Origin: Eulemur rufifrons
Lineage: Eukaryota > Chordata > Mammalia > Primates > Lemuridae
Direction of reading: 5' to 3'
DNA length: 64,000 bases
NCBI RefSeq assembly: GCF_041146395.1
Contig: NC_090989.1
Coordinates: 125,921,501-125,985,500 of the forward strand
Of the stretch, positions 36,057 through 47,919 are shown piece after piece. The number at the start of each line of letters is the position of its first letter. Position 1 is the first letter of the stretch. The notes below the pieces were generated by a model. It saw only the letters and a list, made by a program, of their open reading frames with translations, did not search any database and was not told the origin of the DNA. Position numbers and translations under genes: made by a program.

Positions 36057-37844
36057 CTGTTGGGGTTTGTACAGGGAGTGGAGAGAGAAAAAAGGTCAAC
36101 TGGTGATAAAAATCTGCCTCCTTGGATTTAGTGGTATCTCTCAGGGACCTCAAGAAATGACATTGTTAAGGATAAAGTCTCTGTGAGGTTGTATTGTTGC
36201 CAAATAATAAAGCCTGATTCCAAGTGGTAAGTTGAGGCTGCCTTAAAGTAACGTGGACTTCAACTGTTGGGCTTCAGATGGGGGACATAGGCTTTGAATC
36301 TGGAACATAATGGATAACTGTTATCTGCGATTTCTCTGTACAGTTAGGTGTTTGAGAGAACACAGTAGACATTTCTACAAATTCATACAAAGATGTGTTT
36401 TGGAAGTAAAAGCAGATATATTTGGGTGAGAATTGTTCTTTTAAAAAGTATTGAGACGCAGAAAGACAAAAATACTGCTCTAATTCCAGGAATTGTGTAT
36501 ACCCCTGAACTCACTATTTATAAACTGCAGTGGTGTTTCTTGGGCCCTGACCCATAATACTTAATCAAGTACATCAAAAATACATCACTGATATGTAAAA
36601 ATAAATATGTTCCCGTAAATGAGGGCTCCTGCCTGGAGTGGCAGGTCAGCCCAGCAGCCGAGCAGGCACTGGAAGTGAGGCGCCGAGCTCTCGGGTCCTT
36701 CATTCATAGCTCGGTGCCTCAGAAATCAATACTCACAACCACCCAGCAGCTGAGCCGTACGTGCTGCCGGGCATGAGTTAGCAGCAGCAGCCTCCAGGAG
36801 CAAATACCTGGAATTTCAATCTAAGTCTGAAGGTCTATTTTTGTGTTACTCATTTAGTCAAGCAATCAGAGTTGACCCAGCTTCAAAAGCTTTGCTTACA
36901 CAGGCTAGTCAGGAATATGCTTTGGTTTCCAAAAATATCTTCTCGAATCATAAAAAAAATCCCCACCCTTCTTTCAAAGAAAAATTTAAAGGTCACAAAC
37001 AATGGTTGACATTAGCAATAAGGACAAAGCACATTCAAGAGTGAGACACCTGGACCCATATTATGGGATTCTGTTTCCCAAATTTCAGTATTTCAACATT
37101 TTTTTTGTGGTATCCAAGGTACTAGCTAATCATTTTTGTTTTAAATTGAGTCACTTTTCTTTGTTTAAATAAATGCACTTAAGAATGAAACTTTGCTTTA
37201 TGACTTTAAAGGCAAACCACTGCCATTTGCCACGAACATGGGGTAGCTAGCAATGAGGCACATTGACACCAAAGATGCTCACTCACATAACATCTAAAAT
37301 TAGCTCACACAAGTACTGCATTTGGGGACAAAGGAAGTCTTCTCACAGCCCCATCTGATTTCTAGAGATCAACGCTGGGCCGTAAGACTCTGTCATCAGC
37401 AACAGTTAAACTAACAGGGGAGCCACTTCAAGTCCATCCAGGAGAATCAATTAGAAAAGGAAGGTGCCATCTTCGGAAGTGACCACCTGCATTCTAGCCA
37501 CCAGCCTGAGCCTGTCCATCATCCCCACCCCACACTGCCTTTCTCAGTCCACCTGCCTGACTCGCAGGAAGTCATCTGCAGCCAGGAAATGGTTCCACAC
37601 AAGAAATTAGGTCCTGGGGTATGGCAATCACTAGGCTACGTCAGGACTTCAAAAGACAGACTTCAGGAATGGAGTGATGCAGAGGAGGTTCGTAATGGAG
37701 GGGCCCGAGCCACGGACTGAACCTGGGGGAGCAGGAAGTGAACTAGAGGACGGGTGTCTTCCAGCCCTAGGTGCCAGGGGTTCAAATAAAAGCTGCAGTT
37801 ACTAAGAGGATAAGCAAGGCTGAGTGAGCCCTTGGCTTTATTTG

Positions 37845-38275
37845 GATTTCTTCAGAAGCAGACTGTGAAAGTTTTCCTGTGCATGTAGTTTATTTAGGAA
37901 GTGATCCCAGGAAACAGAAGGAAGGGGTAGGGATGGGAACACAGAGGAGATGAAGCCAATGACGGGTGCCTAAGAGCAGGTTGCAGCTGGGGCGTCTGGG
38001 GCTCAATCCCGCCGGGGACACTGTACACAACACACTTCAGGGTGGCCCACCAAGAGCAAGGAGGCTGGGGCATTTACCCTCACGGACTGAAGGTCACTCC
38101 TGAGGCATTAATTCCCCAGGGCCAATGGCCTGCCGGGCCGTTCCCATTCCCGGGAACAGCCTACCTTACGCAGAGACTACAGGAGCTCTGGGCTTGGCCA
38201 GAACTGTCCGCAGGTGACCCCAGGTGCGGCTGGAGCACCACTTGCTACAATCTGCTCCAGTCAAGCCCAAATACT
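37845..38275 (+). repeat. Unnamed dispersed repeat, related to 12455-12790
   Basis: 'agaagcagactgtgaaag', 'gtagtttatttaggaagtg', 'atcccaggaaacagaag' and 'ggggctcaatcccgccgggg' recall a common mammalian LTR-like repeat that I cannot name with confidence. Confidence 0.45.
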
Positions 38276-39829
38276 AAAGAATTAAAAAGAAAAAAATCCT
38301 ACAGCCTCTGCATGGGAGAAGTGAGTGGGGAATTTGGCAATGGCCAAAGTCCAAAAATACATGATCACACTTGATCACACAGAAGGATCCCCACTCACGT
38401 GGTAGGACAGAAACGCGACTTTCCCAAATGCGTAACGAAACAGAAAAAGAGGAAGGCCAAAGGAGAAGTGAGAACGCAGGGGTGGGCGGAGGAAGGCCAG
38501 CCAGCCAGGCGAGGTGGCCGGGGCTGACAGCATCCCGCCTTCCCAGCGATCTTCCCCAGGGGGGAGGACCGAAGCCAGAGACAGAAATAAATTTTTCAGG
38601 AAGGAAAAGGAAATGCTGTTGGAACGAAGAGCCTCCAAAGCATTCGTAGGAATGAAATATTGGGAGAAGCCTGATTTCGGATGCGTAACCCTTTAGTAAA
38701 CCCTGTCCCACTGTCTCCTTGGCACGGTCCTCTTTCTACTCACATGGAAACCCGCCAAGAGAAACCGTCCAAAGATGATACTCTTTGATGTTTTAGTATT
38801 CTGATTCTCCAACACACAGCCTCACATGAGCAGGCACCAAAGACTCCAAAAAGAAGCCCCACATTTGTTTAAATTTTCTCAGATGCTCTGTGACTGTGCC
38901 ATGACCCCAGCGGGAAGATTTTTCCAGACGTGGGACAGAAAGTCCCCAGGGGGTGGGGAAAGCATTGTTTCTGAGTGTTCTGGGAACGGCTGAAGGCCTG
39001 TGCTGGCAGAGCACCCACACGGCGTCAAGACTGTCTCCTTGTCTTTCCCCCTCCCCAACCCAGGGGCCTGGCCTGTCGAGTTCAGACCCCTCATGCCCAG
39101 CAACGTCCCTGTGATACAGCAGGTGCTCCACACACAGTTGCTGGAGTGACCTAAGCCAGACAGGAGGGGGAAGCCAGGGTGGGCAGGGATGCCAGCTGGG
39201 TCCACTAGGCCTTGCTAGGCTACTCAGGGAGCAAAGAGGCAGGTGTCCAGCTCTGCGGCCTGCGCCTGGCGTAGGGACTCAGGCACGGGACAGGCGTCTG
39301 CAGTCTGTCTGCAGGTATGGCCCAGAGACCTGGAACTTGAGGTGAGCAGGGGGGCTGGTCGGGTCCTGGTGTCCAAGGAGACCTCTGGCCTGGAGGGAAG
39401 AGAGAGTTCAGAGTGTGGCTTAACGTGTGGGGCTGCAAAGGCTAGATGTAGGAAAAGGAGGAGGCAGCGAGGCAGCTGCACTGGAAGGAACAAGTGGAGT
39501 GAGACTCGGCTGGGCAGCTGGGGCCGGGTGGGGATGCAGGCTGCTGAGGTTGTAGGCAGGGGAGGAGGAGGAAGGGTCTACACTGGGAAGGCTGGGCTGC
39601 GGGCACCGCAGAGGGGAGGCAAGGTGGGAGGGCAAGAGGGCCTCAGGCTGCTCCATGCAGATTGCTAGATCTGGGCAAGCTGCTCAGACTTCGATCAGGC
39701 TTGGGTACTAATAGCAGGGCACCTCTGGGCCAGCGTGAGGCCCGTCTGACAGGGCAGCAGGGAAAGGCAAAGTGCAGGAACCCCGACATGTGCGGCAATC
39801 CACGGGAAACCACTTGTGAGCATGACAGC

Positions 39830-40015
39830 AGCCAAGGGCACGTGTCCCATATTTACAAGGGCCTTTCTCCTTCATCATCTCTCCCAACCTCCGTGGGAGG
39901 GGGTGGCATTGGTCCTATGCCCAGAAGCGTTAAGTGGATCCCCCAGAAATCACAAGCCTGTAAGCAACAGAGCCAAAAGTCTTTCAAACCCCAAACCCTG
40001 GGCTCTTTCCCAAAT
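39830..40015 (-). repeat. MIR-like fragment, degenerate
   Basis: Weak match: 'cagaaatcacaagcctgtaag' and 'caacagagccaaaag', followed by 'aaccctgggctcttt', is the MIR reverse pattern. Confidence 0.45.
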
Positions 40016-40140
40016 CTAACAAGAGGCTAATTTCGTGGGGACACAGGGAGTAGGTGCTGATGCCCACGGGTGGGAGCTCAATAGCTGTTCGTTAATGGAC
40101 TGAGTGAAAGGCCAGAAAGGCAGCGGCAGGTGGCAGATCT

Positions 40141-40152
40141 GGGGGGGGGGGG
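40141..40152. repeat. Run of 12 G (plus strand)
   Basis: Homopolymer of twelve G, therefore C in the RFTN1 transcript. Confidence 0.95.
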
Positions 40153-41094
40153 CACTGTGGGGCCCGCTATCTTGAGGGCATAGGGAGAGGAGGGTACTGA
40201 CCCAGTGAGGAAGGAGCCTGCATTTCAGAAAGCACGAGCCCTGAGCTTGACACACAGTGAGCTGGCAGCGGAGGAGGCCTGCAGCCGCAATGCAACAGAG
40301 ATCCTGGGCTCACGTTTCTGGCTGACATTTAAGTGAGGAGGTGCAGGGTAGGAAGGGCAGTGCTTGGAAGGCTTATTATTTTGGTGCAGTGAGAACCGGA
40401 ATTTTCGTGAACCTGTCTGGTTTCTGTGTGTGTCTCTGACTGAAGCTGTAGCAACAGAAGCGCTGGGACTGTCCCTGCACGGGCTCAGGTGATCACTGCT
40501 CAGCACAGACCGCAAACCAAAAGGAATTTCCCCAGACCAAGACACAAAAGTCAGTGAGCAGGGGGAGGAGTGCAGGACGGGGCTCCCCCAGAAGCTGCGG
40601 GGGTGAGGGGGGAATCACTGCTGGGCCGAGCCCGCAGGGATGGGGGGAACCTGCCCGGATGGAGATTCCGCTGGAAAGTCCTGTCTGAGCAGTCACTGCC
40701 TAGATTCTCCTCTCCCCAAGGCCTCCTATGCAGGAAATAAATTAACTGAGCAGGAGGGGAGAGGAGGGAGACTCCCTCTGGATTTTTTTTAATTGTCTTG
40801 CTGTGATTGCCTATTTAAGCCCACCTGGCAGAAGGGGAGTAAAAACACTTCACCCTCCTTAGGGGGCCCTGAGACAGCCGAGCTGAGCTGAGCTAGCAGT
40901 GGGGCGGCGGGCAGGGGGGTGATGGTGAGCGGACGTCCTGGGAAGGAAACTAGGAGACTTCCCAGCAAAAAGATTCGGACAGAAGCCGGGGGTTAGGTGA
41001 GGTCATGCCCAACGGGTACAGGGTCCTGGACATCCAGCCTTCAGGGAGGCCAGATGCTGAAGCTGTGAGGGAGAGAGTTAATGGTGTGAGGGCA

Positions 41095-41215
41095 GGGATG
41101 GCGACCTGCCTTATCTGTGAAATGGGTGTAACAGCAGCATCTTCTGCCACAAAGCTGTTGTGAGGAGCAATTGAGACGACACATAGGAAGGACCCAGAAC
41201 AGCACACTCAGGGTG
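41095..41215 (+). repeat. MIR-like fragment
   Basis: 'tgccttatctgtgaaatggg' followed by 'gctgttgtgaggagcaattg' is a MIR 3' half. Confidence 0.65.
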
Positions 41216-41869
41216 ACCACCATCGTGACAGCTTCCTGTCCATCCCCCAAAGGCCTGCATGCCCGCTAGTACCCTCGCATGTTCCACAGCTGATGAAAAG
41301 TCCAAAGGCACCTTTATGCCCCCAAAAGAGGAAAAAAGGGTAACAGTGAGCTGCCTAAATTTCAGAGAGACCCGTAGCCTGAGCAGACAGCTAAGGGGCA
41401 GCCTCACTTTCATACCCGCTGCCTGTCACCTCCCATAGCTGAAGGTCCCACCCACTGGTGGGCTGACGCTTCCAGAAACACACACATCACCCACAGTTCC
41501 GTGGCAGGACCTGGTTCTCTAGGAGAGAACAGGCACTTGAGGCGATGGGGTAGAGGCCAAGGCACTGTGTGTGTTTCGGGGTTTCCATGTGTTCAGCCAT
41601 GGGGGCGTCTCTGGGTGAGGGAGTCACCAGAGTGAGTCACCACCGGGCAGCAGGAGTGTCATGGCACCTGAGGAGATTGTTAGGACAGGTCTCCCCGGTG
41701 AATAATTCTTCCTGGGCTAAAACCACAGAAGGCAGGAAGTCTGAGAGGAATCTTGGAGGAAGGTGGTTTCTGGAGCACAGGGAGGCTCCACAGCCTCCTT
41801 TCTCAGAGCTAGGTTTCCAGGAGAGGTGGAGGTCGAGGGTCAGGGCTACTGGGCCTGCACCCCAACAAT

Positions 41870-42070
41870 AGCAGCTCACACATACGGGTCGAGCAGCGCT
41901 GAGTGCTTTAAATGTACATCTCTTCTAACATTTCAACAAGCAATTGTTCTATCCTTATTTTACGGGGTAAGAAACTGAGGCACAGAGGGTAAGTATGTGA
42001 CTACTGCCCAGGTGGGAGGCAGCAGGCTGGAATGTGAACAGGCTGGGTTGCCAACCACTGTGCTACCTGC
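41870..42070 (-). repeat. MIR SINE, inverted
   Basis: 'ttctatccttattttacggg' followed by 'gaaactgaggcacagagggt' and 'gctgggttgccaaccactgt'. Confidence 0.85.
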
Positions 42071-42849
42071 CTCTCTGTGACTCCTGCCCCGGTCTCCTGG
42101 GGGCCCCATGCCTGGCCAGGCCCTCACCCTCCTGCAGTCCTGGATTGTAGGGAGAGGGTCCACTGAGGCCTGCCTCCGTTCTCAGGATTCAGAGCGCACA
42201 CATCCAGCCCACCCTTCAATGAGAAGATGGAGCTTTCTGGGTTAATACTTGGGCATTCATCACGGAGGCACAAGCTGGGTCTAAACGTGCCCTCAGCTAC
42301 TCTGTGAAGGGAGCAGAAGTTTGCCCTAAACCGAATGAAAAATCACACAAATAAAGGGCTCTGCTTCAGTGCATAGTAAAGAAAGATCAAGGCCTTGATT
42401 AAACAATAATCTTCATACATCCCAGAAGTGAGGCAGCTCTAGTCTCTCCCTTAAGTCAACTTTGCAAATAAGCCCTCAGAATTAACCATCTCCTAATTTT
42501 CTTCTCAAGAAGTTCTAATGTAACAAAAGAAACTATTTCTGCTTGTTTTCACTTCTCAAAGCATCAACTGTTCCTTATCACTCGGAAGAGGCTAATTTCA
42601 GGAATTAGTAAATAAATAATAACAACATTAACCAGGGAGATGATTCGGAAAGGCCTAAACAGAAAGCCCGCTAGGGCTCGGGGAGCTTGACACTTGTCCA
42701 CCTTCCCAGGGCTAGAGGGGCACGCGGCTAACGCAAGTGCCTCGCTCTCAGGAAATGACTAGACGCTAGATTTCCCAGAATTAGTAAGAGAAGTTAAGGG
42801 CCTCAGTAAATGTCGTTAGCCTGTCACGCAGGGAAGACCATGCAGAGAG

Positions 42850-43090
42850 ACGTGATGGGATGGTGGTGAAGCCCACCTGGGTTCCCTCGCCACATCTGCC
42901 GATTTCCAGCCTGGGCAACACATTTGCTCCCTAAATCCCAGTCCACTCAGCTGTAAAATGGGCAATGAGAACAGAACTCACCCACATCGCCAGGCTATCA
43001 GGAAAATGAAGAGATGAGTCATTTAAAATGCTTACTGGCACAGGGCTTGGTCCACGGGAAGCACAACTAAATGTTGGCGTTACCACTGTT
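42850..43090 (+). repeat. MIR SINE
   Basis: 'cagctgtaaaatgggcaatg', 'ctatcaggaaaatgaagaga' and 'gcacagggcttggtccacgg' in MIR order. Confidence 0.75.
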
Positions 43091-43704
43091 ACCGTGTTGT
43101 TATTTGAAATCCCCAACCTAAGGTGCATGCTCTAATGGCCTCTGCAGTGTGATTAGGATTCACATACTGGTGGCCTCTCCTTGGCAGGGTGTTCTCTCCA
43201 CAGTGCTGATTTCTCAGCTATATAACTCCCCGAAACCTGGGTGTTTGCATGCTAATGAGTTGAAACACCAGTTTCCTGCACCATTTGCCCTCAGCTGGCT
43301 TTCTCGCTGTCTTGCTTTCAGGAAGGATTTTAAAAAGTGGAGTGCACGTTCTCATCGGTGCCTGGCACACTGACACTGCCCGTGCGAAGGAAAGGTAATT
43401 CAAGGGCAATTCGAGAGCACAGGGGATAAAATAATTCACAGTCTAGAATCCACTTGAAACGTGACATTTTGAAGCAACTGTCAGTCAATTTCATGTGGTT
43501 CTGCTCTCCCCAGAAGTCACAACTTCAGTTAAGTAAACAGTCGGGCAGCCTAGATAACTGCTTGATGAAGTTTTTGCTGTTTGATGGACTGCTGTCTCTA
43601 CACTCTAATTCCATTTATTTTTCCCTAAGATGCCGTGCAGATTACTGAAAAGCTGTCAGCCTTTCTCTTTAAGCGGGTGAAACCCCCGGCACTGACATAC
43701 TTAC

Positions 43705-44089
43705 TCCCAGACAGTGGCTCTTCACGCACATCGAAGGGATCGCCATCTGGTCTGTCCAGGGTCTTGCTCACCCTCCGTGGCGACAATTCTCCACCATCTC
43801 CCTCTCCAGAGGGTGAGCTGGGTTGCTCAGCAGCGGGCACCTCCTCCCTCAGGCCTGTGCCAGGCTCTGGGCTCTGGTCCCTCCCAACAGGAGCACTGCA
43901 CACATCTGCGGTCCCCGGGTTCTCGTTCTCCAACGACGTGTGGTCCCCACGTGCATTTTTTGCATCTCTGGCGTCCTCGGCGCTGGTGGCAGTGGGCACC
44001 CGAGGGCTGCCGCCTGCCGAGTTCACAGGGGAACGGTACTGAGGTATAACACCGACAAATTTCAGGCCCCGGCTCGCGGCCTCCTGGAT
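43705..44089 (-). CDS. RFTN1: RFTN1 (raftlin 1) internal coding exon, upstream of the three in the window ('exon A')
   Basis: This 385-nt exon encodes 128 whole codons plus one base. It opens with IQEAASRGLKFVGVIPQY and ends in EEPLSG followed by the first base of a Lys codon. It matches my recollection of human raftlin from about residue 148. Raftlin is a lipid-raft protein, acylated at its N terminus, that supports B- and T-cell receptor signalling and TLR ligand uptake. Seen directly: an acceptor after TTGCCTTGCAG, a strong donor GGGA|GTAAGT, entry phase 0 and exit phase 1. The first 20 or so residues are the conserved raftlin fold. The rest is a Ser/Pro/Glu/Gly-rich linker, probably disordered and fast-evolving, including PSSPSGEGDGGELSP. 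No stop or frameshift is present. The open frame continues into the intron on both sides, but homology and the splice sites set the exon ends. RFTN2 is less likely because the linker matches RFTN1. Confidence 0.95.
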
Positions 44090-44323
44090 CTGCAAGGCAA
44101 ACAACATGACGGGAACCAGGTGAACGGGATGGTCGGTCACAGGCACCGACGTGTACACCAGCGAGGCCTGCGAGGCTGCCTCAGTGTGAGCGGGAAGGAT
44201 GCCAGCATGGCGGAGCTCCGCGTCCTCAAGGGCTCTCGCACCCTCACCCTGGCCTGACTGAGACAGATGCGCGGGCTTGTTCTTTTTAATTCTGTTGTCT
44301 GAGGGAAAAGTAAAGCATTTCGC

Positions 44324-44326
44324 CAT
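44324..44326 (-). other. In-frame intronic ATG upstream of RFTN1 exon A
   Basis: An ATG followed by G opens 79 codons (44326-44090) without a stop, in the same frame as exon A. It could mark an alternative 5'-extended exon or be chance. The context has C at -3, so it is not a strong start. Confidence 0.25.
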
Positions 44327-45344
44327 GAGGGGTTGGGATCACCTCTCTTTGAAACACTGTATTAGTCCATTAGTCCCTGTTAGCTTTTTTTTTTTTTTTT
44401 TTAAGAGTGTGAAAAAAGGTTCTAAAAGGATAAGCTAGAACAAATAGAGTTTGAAAGAGGAAGTTCATTTCGGTAAGAGTTTATTTTTCTGTTATCTTTC
44501 TTTCTGATGAATCACCTACTTCCTGCCCATTGGGTTACTATATAAATACAGTATGTCTATATAACCATACACTAACACCAGGTGGCATTTTATGGCCCAA
44601 AGAGCTTCCTTTTTTAGACAATAGTTTTGGCAGAGAAGAGCAGAGGTGGAGAAAATCACTCCTGTGCGAAGACTGAGGGGACATCCCATGGACACCCTGC
44701 TCTGCTCCGTGTCTCTCAGGCCTAGGGTACAACAAAGGAGCCCACAGACCATGCCCAGCCCACAGCTCTAGGGAGGACCTTGGCTGTACACGTCCTGGTA
44801 CACCCTAAGCAGCACAGGGAACAAGGTAACTGTCCCTTCTCACTCCTTGCCCCTGTGGGACAGGGATGACCACCCACGTGGAGTACTGTGGCACTCTCCC
44901 TAAAAAACAGCCCCAAGCAATTGAATTTCATAGTCATCAGTTTGAAAGAAAAATTGAAGGTAATAGCCTAATAAAATCAAGCGAGAGCCAGCCAAAACTA
45001 GAATGCGGGTTTTAGGGGACTTTCCAGGCAAGGATGCTCAAGGCGCTTTACAAATACATAAGGCAGTCAGAGACCTCAGAGCTGTCTAAGTCTTAGTCAC
45101 CACCCCCTAAGCAGATAACCCCAGAAAATATCAATCATCTATCGCCAAGTGAGAATTAGTTGCATTAGCATGGAGCTACTCTGTCTACAGGAAAGGCAAT
45201 CCTCGGCAGCTCTCCTCAGGTGAACCACCCTAATGTAATCTAAGTTCCACACGGCACATTCCAGAAGAACGTCCAGAGCAGTTGCAAGTGTGCAATCTGG
45301 TCTTTCTACAAAGTCTAGCCTGTGTCAGACAACAATAACAATGG

Positions 45345-45570
45345 TAGCAATTGCCATCTAGTGTAGACCTATGTGCCAGGCACTGAACCAGGCATTTTAC
45401 TTAAGTTGTTTAGATGAATTCTTCAGTGACCCTACAAGGTATCACTATCCCCATTTCAGACGAGGACATCATGGCCCAGAGACATTAAAATCATAAAGCA
45501 AGCAGTGAGTAGCCAGAGCGCAAAGTCAGGTCTGGCTTGGGCCAAAGTCCATTCTTCTAACCACAAGATC
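45345..45570 (-). repeat. MIR SINE, inverted
   Basis: 'tatgtgccaggcactgaacc', 'atccccatttcagacgagga' and 'catggcccagagacattaaa'. Confidence 0.85.
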
Positions 45571-46027
45571 AACTAGACACATCTCAAGGCATCAAATACC
45601 TATGATTATGGGCATGTACGTGTCCAATCATATGTCCATGGTTGGCTCAATTCACTCTTATTTAAAGTTAAAAAAGTGCTTAAAATCATTCTTTTCCTTC
45701 TGAAAATTCACTTTCCACTCATTAACCTGTGATATCCACCTATTTTAGAAATTATTTTGAAAAGCTTCTAAAAGATGACACAGGTAACAAAAATTTTAAA
45801 AGGAATTATACCAAAGAACATTAGGTTAAGGAAAGCTTTTGCATACAAAAGTTAGCTTTGAGCTTCTTGGCAACATATGCAAAAAGAGAAAGGCAACAGA
45901 TTTTATAGTCCTCAAATGAAATGAGGAGACAGCTTTGTACTTGCTCCTGTTACTACTGTCTAACCACACAGAAAACTGATATTACTACTGAGGCATTTTT
46001 AATTTCCTTTAAAAAAAATTTTTTTAA

Positions 46028-46432
<405 letters not shown>

Positions 46433-46439
46433 TAGAAAC

Positions 46440-46640
46440 TGCATGAGGTTTGAAGGCTTTCAGAAAGGCCTGGCTTGGAGCCCCAGATGTGTGACTAACT
46501 GGTTTGGGGAACCAGGGTGGGTTACATTAAGTTTTCTGTGCCTTGGTTTTCACATCTATGAAACGGGGGGAATCCTAATTCCCCCATTTGTTCTGAAGAT
46601 CAGATACTATGTATGGCAAGTGCACCAAAGAACAGGGTAC
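46440..46640 (+). repeat. MIR SINE
   Basis: 'ttctgtgccttggttttcac' followed by 'atctatgaaacggggggaatc'. Confidence 0.75.
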
Positions 46641-46886
46641 AGGAGAGATACCTCTAACCTTTCTCCTTACCAGGCCTGGGCTTCCGTGGCCCTGCAGAGA
46701 CTGCTGAAAGTCATTCAGAGGAAGAGGCAAGGACTCTGGACACAAGGCATTATCGTAGCCCTCCCCTTTCCACTGGGACTTGAAGAATTGGAGAGGCTTA
46801 GACATAGACTTCTGCCCTTCTCCCACGACAAACCGGACAACCATATTTCTTTGCCATATTGTACTGTAAACTTATCCTCCAGGCCA

Positions 46887-47075
46887 GGGGTTCTCAGGGT
46901 GGTCCCCAGACCAGCAGCATCAGCAACCCCTTGGGAACCTGTTGGAAATGCAAATTCTCAAGTCCCACCACAAACCTACTGCATCAGAAACCCTGGGGCT
47001 GGGGTCCAGCAGTGAGTGCTCTAACAAGCTCTCCAGGCAATTCCAACGTTGCCTAAGGTTTGAGAATCACTGTTA
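46887..47075 (+). mobile_element. MER5A hAT element, near full length
   Basis: About 189 bp, the family's usual length. Starts 'caggggttctcagggtggtcc', holds 'ccagaccagcagcatcagc' and 'tggaaatgcaaattctcaag', and ends 'ggtttgagaatcactg'. Confidence 0.9.
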
Positions 47076-47077
47076 TA

Positions 47078-47190
47078 GAATACACATTTCATGAAGGCTG
47101 GGGCATTTGGCATTGCTGTGTCCCCAGAGAGACCAGCATACAGCAGGTTCTCAGTAAGTATCTGTTGAATGAATGAATAAATACACTAAA
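47078..47190 (+). repeat. L2 LINE 3' end
   Basis: 'tgctgtgtccccagagagacc', 'agcaggttctcagtaagtat' and 'ctgttgaatgaatgaataaa'. Confidence 0.75.
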
Positions 47191-47572
47191 TAATGGATAA
47201 GTATGTTATGTTCCTTCTCCCAGAATGAGCTCCTTGAAGGTAGGGATGGAAACTGATTAATTTTTCAGCTCTAGAATTCAAGAAACATTTATTAAGTCCC
47301 TACACTGGCCCAGACCAACACTGCCCTTAGGTACTAGGATACAAAATAGGAGGTTCCAATCCTCAAGAAAATTCATCCAATTATTGTAAACAAACTTTAA
47401 AAATAATTACACTAATGTGGAACAATTAATGTTTATAATATGCAAAAAATCAAGATTCTTAACTTTATGGAACAGTATTATAACAACTATGTAATATACA
47501 TACATAAAGTATGCATGGAAACATTCACCAAAATGAAAACAGCACTGTATTTGGACAGTGGGGCTGTGAGTG

Positions 47573-47713
47573 ATTTTTTATTTTAATTTTTTGTAGAGAT
47601 GGGGTCTCCTTATGTTGCCCAAGCTGGTCTCGAACTTCTGGCCTCAAGCGATCCTCCTGTCTCAGCCTCCCAAATTGCTGGGGACTGTAAACATGAGCCA
47701 CCATGCCCAGCCC
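47573..47713 (-). mobile_element. Alu-related monomer
   Basis: A single 7SL-like arm: T-rich start, 'gtagagatggggtctcc', 'caagctggtctcgaacttctgg' and 'catgagccaccatgcccagcc'. Confidence 0.8.
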
Positions 47714-47772
47714 AATTTTTTTCTATTCCTGTGTAATTTTTCAAAATTTATTTAATAAACATGCATGTTACT

Positions 47773-47919
47773 TTATTTATTTATTTTGGGGGGTGGGTAG
47801 GTGGAGAAGGGGGTCTCACTATGTTGCTCAGACTGGTCTTGAACTCCTGGCCTCAAGCAATCCTACCACCTTGGCTTCCCACAGTGCCAGGATTACAGGC
47901 ATGAACCACCGTACCTGAT
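47773..47919 (-). mobile_element. Alu-related monomer, second copy
   Basis: Same kind of single arm only 60 bases away: 'gggggtctcactatgttgctc', 'cttgaactcctggcctcaagc' and 'ggattacaggcatgaaccacc'. The two share order but differ at many sites, so they are separate insertions. Confidence 0.8.

Larger units (their letters stand above)
36057..43704 (-). other. RFTN1: RFTN1 intron between exons A and B
   Basis: GT-AG intron of 7648 bp, phase 1. It is the least repeat-dense part of the window: only MIR-like fragments and one unnamed dispersed repeat (37845-38275) are recognisable, with no Alu or L1. No feature is supported in 36057-37844, 38276-39829, 40016-41094 (except a run of 12 G at 40141-40152), 41216-41869, 42071-42849 or 43091-43704. 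Low repeat content could mean functional noncoding sequence, but nothing in the bases proves it. Confidence 0.9.

Noticed and set aside
46443..47015. 190-codon plus-strand open frame
   Set aside because: Composed of a MIR and part of a MER5A; no protein family recognised.
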